Shown: one piece after another, positions 29,250 to 33,815 of the stretch | How positions within the stretch are numbered: position 1 is the stretch's first letter | Layout: the number at the start of each line of letters is the position of its first letter | Virus record (IMG/VR): IMGVR_UViG_3300007609_000056 | Location: 1 to 33,815 of that record | Source of the DNA: a virus | Strand: one strand, 5' to 3' | DNA: 33,815 nt | Translations under genes and position numbers: made by a program | Notes under the pieces: generated by a model | Told to the model about the DNA's origin: nothing | Seen by the model: only the letters and a program-made list of their open reading frames with translations | Databases searched by the model: none

Positions 29250-30993
29250 TGGAGGCTCCCGCTCCGCCCACAATCTTCTTCGCCTTATCTTCAGCAACGC
29301 CGAAACCAACGATTAAGATTTCAATGGCGGATTCTTGGCTGATCACGCCGGAACCATAAGCCGTCACCACCTCGATGATCGACGCCACCTGCGCTCCGTT
29401 CATCAGCTTGTCAGGCGATTGGATGCCTTGATCTTCAGCGGCAGGAGACGGAGCATCAGCTGGCGCTTGCTGCATAGGCTGAGCATCTTGAGGCATCGGG
29501 ATCGCTTGGCCTGTCTCCTCATCAATCATCGGCACCACCGGCATCTGCTGCGCCGCGTAGGGCTCCAGCGCGTACTTCACGCCGAACTGCGCCATGAGCT
29601 CGCGGTCTTTCGCAATCTGCGAGAGGAGCTCCTCAACGTCTCGGCCATAGTTTGAGGCCACGTCCTGAAGGGAGAGAATGCCCGCCTTCATTCCGGTGAT
29701 CGCCGCCGTCATTTCCTTCTGGGGGTCCACCCAATTCCACGCCCGGCCCCGGAACTCTGCCGCATCGGAGAAGCGCTCAAACTGCCGGACGGGGATGCCG
29801 AAGCTGTCCACCTCCATGGCCGCCTCAAGCCATGCGTCGAAGGCTGGCCGCACAAAGTGGTCGAGCATGAATTGCTGGAGCGTGCGGTAGTAGTCGCGCT
29901 CCTCAAGGGCACCCTGCCTGATGCTGCTGTAGCTCGTGGCCTCAAGGTCATTGGAGAGGGACGTGTAGGACACCCCCAGGCCCGAGGCGATGCCTTTGAG
30001 CACGCTGGTGTGGAAGGCATCGAACTCGGAGGAGGGATAGTCGGGGTCGAAGCTCTTGAAGTCGACGCCCTGCGGCAGCTGGTGAAAGGTTCCGGGCTGC
30101 GCATCCATGATCGGCACATTGCCATCCATATCATCAGCCACGAAGCCATCGCCGCTCGGGGACGTGAAAAAGCCCATTTTCGACGCGCCGACTCGGGCGT
30201 TGATGATCGCCGCCTCGCGCAGCGCGCCCAGCTGCTTCATGGAAGCCAGTGCTGCCGCCATCCAAGGCTCGCCGCGAGTCTGCCCGGCGCGCAGCTGGCG
30301 GAAAATGTGAATCACGCGGTCAGCCGGGATGCGCTTGTGCTTCGGGCTGCGCGTTTGCGTGGTGAAGTCATAGTCGCCGGGATGGCCGGTCAAGACGTGA
30401 TAGGCCACCGGCCGGCGGAAGCGGTCGAGCTCCACGCCCATGCGAATCTCATTGCCATTGGGCAGGCGCTCCGACTTCTCCTCGTCGATCTGGTCCGGCT
30501 CGATGAACTCAAGGGCGAAGGAATCGTGGAAAGAGGCGCCCCGGTGCTTGATGATGAACACCTCGCCGTCCCTTGCGAGGCCCTCCATCACCATCTTCTG
30601 CACGTCATTCCAGCTCATTTTGCCGTCGACGGTGCAGTTGCCGATCCGGCCCCAGCGCCGGAAGGCGGCCTCCACGGCGTTGTTTCCGCCCTGATCCAGC
30701 CGGCCAACGGTGTCGACCGCCTTCACCTGAAGGGTGAAGCCACGGTCCCCGATGACGTTGGTTTTCAGCAATTCCAAATAGCGCTTCGCGTACTCATTGT
30801 TTCGCGCCAGGTCCCGGGTCCGCGCCCGCATCCTTGAAATTACGGGGTACAGCTCCGAATCTGCACTGCGCTCGCTGCCGGGGAAGTCAGCAAAAAGCCG
30901 ACCAGTGCTGGCGGCCGCGTAGGATCGCTTGAAACGCCGCCCCTTGACGGGCTCGGGCTCCGGCTTCTTCTTGAACCAGTCAGCGATCCCCAT
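29236..30993 (-). CDS. Portal protein, lambda type
   Basis: The 585-residue protein is a lambda-type portal (Phage_portal_2 family). It begins MGIADWFKKKPEPEPVKGRRFKRSYAA and has RTRDLARNNEYAKRYLELLKTNVIGDRGF near 55-82, then VSYTSLSNDLEATSYSSIRQGALEERDYYR near 320-350. Twelve copies would form the vertex channel used for packaging and head-tail joining. It lies between the gpW-like gene and the capsid ORF. GAGG is eight bases upstream of the ATG at 30993. Confidence 0.9.
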   Translation of the reverse strand: MGIADWFKKKPEPEPVKGRRFKRSYAAASTGRLFADFPGSERSADSELYPVISRMRARTRDLARNNEYAKRYLELLKTNVIGDRGFTLQVKAVDTVGRLDQGGNNAVEAAFRRWGRIGNCTVDGKMSWNDVQKMVMEGLARDGEVFIIKHRGASFHDSFALEFIEPDQIDEEKSERLPNGNEIRMGVELDRFRRPVAYHVLTGHPGDYDFTTQTRSPKHKRIPADRVIHIFRQLRAGQTRGEPWMAAALASMKQLGALREAAIINARVGASKMGFFTSPSGDGFVADDMDGNVPIMDAQPGTFHQLPQGVDFKSFDPDYPSSEFDAFHTSVLKGIASGLGVSYTSLSNDLEATSYSSIRQGALEERDYYRTLQQFMLDHFVRPAFDAWLEAAMEVDSFGIPVRQFERFSDAAEFRGRAWNWVDPQKEMTAAITGMKAGILSLQDVASNYGRDVEELLSQIAKDRELMAQFGVKYALEPYAAQQMPVVPMIDEETGQAIPMPQDAQPMQQAPADAPSPAAEDQGIQSPDKLMNGAQVASIIEVVTAYGSGVISQESAIEILIVGFGVAEDKAKKIVGGAGASNADL

Positions 30994-30995
30994 GC

Positions 30996-31589
30996 TTAGA
31001 ACCTCACTTGAATCGTGGAGCCGTTCTTTTTCCCGCGCTTCACGAGCTCTTTGTTATTGTGCTGGACCACCTCGCGGCGGTAGTGGTCCCGGGCGTCGAG
31101 GAGCTCCTGAAAGCTCAGCTTGGTCAGGCTCCGGCCGGCGATGGAGTAGGAGGCCACGTCGCTATCGGCCTTGCCCGCCAACAGGCTCTCGATCTTGTCC
31201 ACCATGATCTCGGCATGGATGCGCGGGTCGGCCTGGTTGGAGTCCATGTCGGGGATGGCTTCAAAGTCCCCAATGTCGACCACGAGCCGGTTGCCGGAGC
31301 TCGTCTGCGTGATCTCAAGCTGCCAGTGATAAAGGCCGGGCAGAAATCCCGCGCTGGTGTCGCTGTCTACGGTGAAGAGGTAATAGTCATCCGTCGAGCC
31401 CGCCGCCTGGGGCAGCTTGATCTCGGTGCTGCCCCCGCCCGTGATGCGGGCGACATATTCGGCCGTGAAGCCCTCGCTCGTGGGATAGTCGTCCGCGATG
31501 TCGGAGCGCTTCCATTGGATGAAGTCGCCGACCACGACTTCGGTGGGCTCACCTTCGGGGGCGTTCGCTGCGTCGAAAAGATTGGCCAT
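30996..31589 (-). CDS. gpW-like head-tail joining protein with added beta-sandwich
   Basis: From ATG 31589 the protein has 197 residues. The C-terminal third (ADSDVASYSIAGRSLTKLSF, then ELLDARDHYRREVVQ) matches small head-joining proteins of the gpW/connector type that lie between TerL and portal. The N-terminal 110 residues form an extra beta-sandwich domain (VVVGDFIQWKRSD, then GLYHWQLEITQTSSGNRLVV) like the small tail protein at 17149-17466. The fusion is unusual compared with lambda gpW (68 residues). A GTG at 31595 is an alternative start. Confidence 0.65.
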   Translation of the reverse strand: MANLFDAANAPEGEPTEVVVGDFIQWKRSDIADDYPTSEGFTAEYVARITGGGSTEIKLPQAAGSTDDYYLFTVDSDTSAGFLPGLYHWQLEITQTSSGNRLVVDIGDFEAIPDMDSNQADPRIHAEIMVDKIESLLAGKADSDVASYSIAGRSLTKLSFQELLDARDHYRREVVQHNNKELVKRGKKNGSTIQVRF

Positions 31590-31591
31590 TG

Positions 31592-33442
31592 TCACCGCCA
31601 GCTGTTAACGAAGCCGCCCGCCCGGGCCGGCCGTGGCACAAAGGCTTGGCGCCTGGGCTCGGGCGCCGCCTCTTGCTTTGTCTCCACCGGGGCGGCGTCC
31701 AATCGGGCCGCCAAGGCGTTAACGTTCACGCCAATGATAGCATGAGCGGCCAATGCGTACACAAAGCAGTCGAGGGCCTCATTCCGGGGCCGGGTTTTGA
31801 CAAACTCGCGCCGCTGGAATCCCTTGTGATACCGCGTCACGATCTTCTCGGCGGTGAGCTGCTTGAAGTATTCATCGGTCAGGATGTCAGAAAAATGGAC
31901 ATAGGACGGGCCCGGTTCCGTCACCTTGAGCCGTCCGAACACCACATCCTTCACCGTGTGCACGCCAACCGGGAACAGCGGGCACTTGCCGACGTTGTTC
32001 TTGCTCGGCCGCCCCACCATGGCCTTGCCTTCGCCGCCCACCCCCTTGATGGCGAACACCCGCCGCCCGGCGTTGCGCTTGGCGTAGGCGTAAACCGCGT
32101 TGGTGTAGTGGCCGCCCGAGTCGATGCAAGATGCCCTCACCATCAGCTGCCGCCCACTCTCCGTCTCATGCTGCGCGAACAGCTTCGAGTCCAGCGCCGT
32201 CCAAAGCTGGGGCGTGCTCGGGTCGCCATAGAGCGTTTCGTGGCTCAGCACCCACGTCTCGTCATCTCGGCCATGGCCCAGCACCGTCACCTCGAGGCGG
32301 TTGTCCTGCACGTCGACGCCCGCCGTCAGCACGATCACCTCGTCGGGGATCGCCGGCAGCGGCTCGCGCCTTTCCGCCAGCGCCCAATCGTCAACCGTCT
32401 CCCCTTGGTCCTCCCACGTCTCGCCGAGGTAGGTGTTGGTCCACACCCGGAGCATTTCCGGGTTCTTTTTCACGCTCAGGAAGTCTCTCACCCCGTCGCT
32501 GAGGGGCGTCCAGGGTGAATACATTCCGTTTATCGCAAAACCAGCCACCCCAGTGAAGGGTTTCGAGGCCCTCCACTCGCCATTTCTGATCGCCCAGATG
32601 CGGTCAGCGTCGGTCCACAATGCGCCACATCCTTCGCAGGCGTAGCGCGCTGTTTCGGGGTCTTTGTCGATCCATTGCACGTTGCTCCACTTCAGCACCT
32701 GAAACTGCTCGCAGTGGCGGCAAGGCACATGATAGCGGCGCTGATCCGACGCCTCGAAGGCCTGCTCTATGCGGCTTGCGCCCTTGTTGGTAGGCGTGCT
32801 CACCATGATTACCTTGCGATTCCAGAAGGTGGCCGCCCGTTTCCGCGCCAGCTGGATGGGGTCGCCCTCGGTCCCGGCGCTCGATGGGTAGCGGTCCACC
32901 TCATCGCAGAGCACGAGCCGAATGGGACGGCTTGCCAGCCCCGCCGCACTGTTCGCCCCCACCATCGTCAGCGCACCACCGGGGAAGACCTTGTGCAGCG
33001 TGGTGTTGCCAGAATCCCGAGCCCTCGGGTCTTTGATCTTCCCGCGCAGGGCCGGGGTCGAGCGCACGAGGCCGGCGGCCACCCGGTCCTTTGAAAACGC
33101 CTGCGCCATCTCAAGGGTCGGCTGGAGCACGAGGATCGGGCAGGGATCGTGGGCAATGTGGAAGCCGAGAATGTTGAGGATCGCCTCGGTTTTGCCCAGC
33201 TGAGCTCCGGCCATGACCACCACCTCGGGGGTTGCCGGATCCGAGCAGGCGTCCATGATGCCGCGTTGGTACTCGGCCCTTGACGTATGCCAGCGCCCGG
33301 GTTCGCTACTGCTTTGCGAGTCTAGCCGTCTTTCTCGGTCTGCCCACTCGCTGACGCTTAGCCGGGGCGGCGGCTTCATCACCTTCAGCGCTGTCTTGGC
33401 TGCCGTCCACATTCGCGTCCGCTGGGCTGCTCTTTGGGTCAT
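31592..33442 (-). CDS. terL: Terminase large subunit, lambda gpA family
   Basis: The 616-residue protein belongs to the lambda gpA-like terminases. The ATPase has EWADRERRL near 32, Walker A-like GAQLGKT (79-85) and Walker B LVLCDEVD (176-183). A zinc-binding segment follows (CRHC, then CEGCG). The nuclease half has acidic residues in GVDVQDNRLEV, CIDSGGHYT and ALDCFVYALAAH. gpA-type enzymes cut cos to leave 5' overhangs of about 12 bases, consistent with the terminal repeat here. The ATG at 33442 follows GAGGAG by 10 bases and overlaps terS by 137 bases; shorter starts at 33412 or 33376 are possible. Confidence 0.9.
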   Translation of the reverse strand: MTQRAAQRTRMWTAAKTALKVMKPPPRLSVSEWADRERRLDSQSSSEPGRWHTSRAEYQRGIMDACSDPATPEVVVMAGAQLGKTEAILNILGFHIAHDPCPILVLQPTLEMAQAFSKDRVAAGLVRSTPALRGKIKDPRARDSGNTTLHKVFPGGALTMVGANSAAGLASRPIRLVLCDEVDRYPSSAGTEGDPIQLARKRAATFWNRKVIMVSTPTNKGASRIEQAFEASDQRRYHVPCRHCEQFQVLKWSNVQWIDKDPETARYACEGCGALWTDADRIWAIRNGEWRASKPFTGVAGFAINGMYSPWTPLSDGVRDFLSVKKNPEMLRVWTNTYLGETWEDQGETVDDWALAERREPLPAIPDEVIVLTAGVDVQDNRLEVTVLGHGRDDETWVLSHETLYGDPSTPQLWTALDSKLFAQHETESGRQLMVRASCIDSGGHYTNAVYAYAKRNAGRRVFAIKGVGGEGKAMVGRPSKNNVGKCPLFPVGVHTVKDVVFGRLKVTEPGPSYVHFSDILTDEYFKQLTAEKIVTRYHKGFQRREFVKTRPRNEALDCFVYALAAHAIIGVNVNALAARLDAAPVETKQEAAPEPRRQAFVPRPARAGGFVNSWR

Positions 33443-33734
33443 AGTTTTCAAGCTCCTCGAGTGCTTCCCGCACCAGATCCTCGATCACGGCCTGGCACTT
33501 CCCCGCCTCACCTTCGCTGGCGACCACCGGGGCCGCCTTCGTGGGCACGCTCATCATTTTTGCCTTCACGGCCATGAGCACGGTCTCCCACGCCTTGATC
33601 ACATCATCGACCACCACCAGCTCGCCCCGCACCTTCGCGAGCTCCAGCTCCGCGATCTCCGCCTCGGCGTTGACCTTGCGGGTGCGGGCTTCGTCGTAGG
33701 TGCTTCCGAGTTTGACTCCGCCTGTGCTTGCCAT
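33306..33734 (-). CDS. terS: Terminase small subunit, Nu1-like
   Basis: The 142-residue protein has the pattern TYDEARTRKVNAEAEIAELELAKVRGELV, followed by a helical part (VIKAWETVLMAVKAKMMSVPTKAAP) and a flexible acidic then basic tail (RQRVGRPRKTARLAKQ). This is the usual layout of Nu1-like small terminases that bind cosB and recruit TerL. The gene starts 81 bases from the right end. The ribosome binding site is weak (AGG). Confidence 0.8.
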   Translation of the reverse strand: MASTGGVKLGSTYDEARTRKVNAEAEIAELELAKVRGELVVVDDVIKAWETVLMAVKAKMMSVPTKAAPVVASEGEAGKCQAVIEDLVREALEELENYDPKSSPADANVDGSQDSAEGDEAAAPAKRQRVGRPRKTARLAKQ

Positions 33735-33735
33735 A

Positions 33736-33777
33736 GGTTTTGCCTATCAATTCGAATTCTTTAATTGGGTTTGCCTA
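33736..33777. repeat. cosB-like direct repeats upstream of terS
   Basis: GTTTTGCCTA (33737-33746) and GGTTTGCCTA (33768-33777) are direct repeats with nine of ten bases equal, spaced 31 bp, close to three helical turns. They lie between terS and the end repeat, where lambda-type terminases have binding sites. The intervening DNA is AT-rich with the palindrome aattcgaatt. Confidence 0.5.
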
Positions 33778-33802
33778 ATTCTATCCCTGCAAAAACTTCG
33801 CG

Positions 33803-33815
33803 CCGCTACGTGACC
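33803..33815. repeat. Right copy of 13-bp terminal repeat (putative cos overhang)
   Basis: The last 13 bases equal the first 13. A chance match of this length is very unlikely. The copy lies 69 bases from the terS start codon, as expected for cos. Confidence 0.7.

Noticed and set aside
29857-30837. 326-residue plus-strand ORF opposite the portal gene
   Set aside because: Antisense shadow with no motif; the portal frame is clear.

Overview
The window reads as one complete, GC-rich tailed-phage genome (Caudoviricetes) of siphovirus type. The virion genes follow the lambda plan: Nu1-like and gpA-like terminase, lambda-type portal, HK97-fold capsid with protease, FII- and U-like connectors, tail tube, a G/GT chaperone pair made by a -1 frameshift, tape measure, tail tip and a J-like protein. 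The first and last 13 bases are identical and lie just upstream of the small terminase gene, as expected for a linear cos genome whose 5' overhangs were filled in. The repeat counted once gives about 33.8 kb. I see no tRNA, integrase or classical CI repressor. The host cannot be named; the LamG-type fibre set resembles that of aquatic metagenomic phages and the spanin pair implies a Gram-negative host.

Layout. On the minus strand, 123-662 is a gpZ-like tail protein displaced to the far side of cos. An intergenic region (663-1092) follows, with an AT-rich promoter-like stretch and a dense GGTACC array that could be an origin or an operator array. Then come a PrimPol-helicase (1093-3003) and a small YdaS/Cro-like regulator (2975-3166). 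A divergent control region lies at about 3181-3233. From 3279 to 9993 the plus strand carries one tightly overlapping early operon: a Sak4-like ATPase, a DUF669 ssDNA-binding-like protein, a Cas4/RecB-like nuclease, a small accessory cassette region with a 23-residue repeat protein, an SF2 helicase, a VRR-NUC nuclease and several small proteins. It meets the late operon at a shared CTAG stop.

From 33734 leftward to 9990 the minus strand is one continuous late operon: terminases, gpW-like connector, portal, protease-capsid polyprotein with nested in-frame starts, connectors, tail, J, fibre proteins, lysis genes (holin candidates, DUF5675 protein, overlapping i-/o-spanin pair), then a metallophosphoesterase and three small genes. 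Once the genome is circularised, a promoter upstream of the gpZ-like gene could run through cos into the terminase genes.

The replication and recombination genes form a coherent set: PrimPol-helicase for initiation, and Sak4-like ATPase with ssDNA-binding protein, nuclease and helicase for recombination-coupled synthesis. The most unusual features are the three-start capsid ORF, the directly readable G GGA AAC slippery site, the GGTACC array, the superimposed divergent promoters, the duplicated ribosome-binding-site cassettes at 6257-6796 and the repeat expansion in the J-like protein. Functions come from reading motifs by eye; no database search was run.
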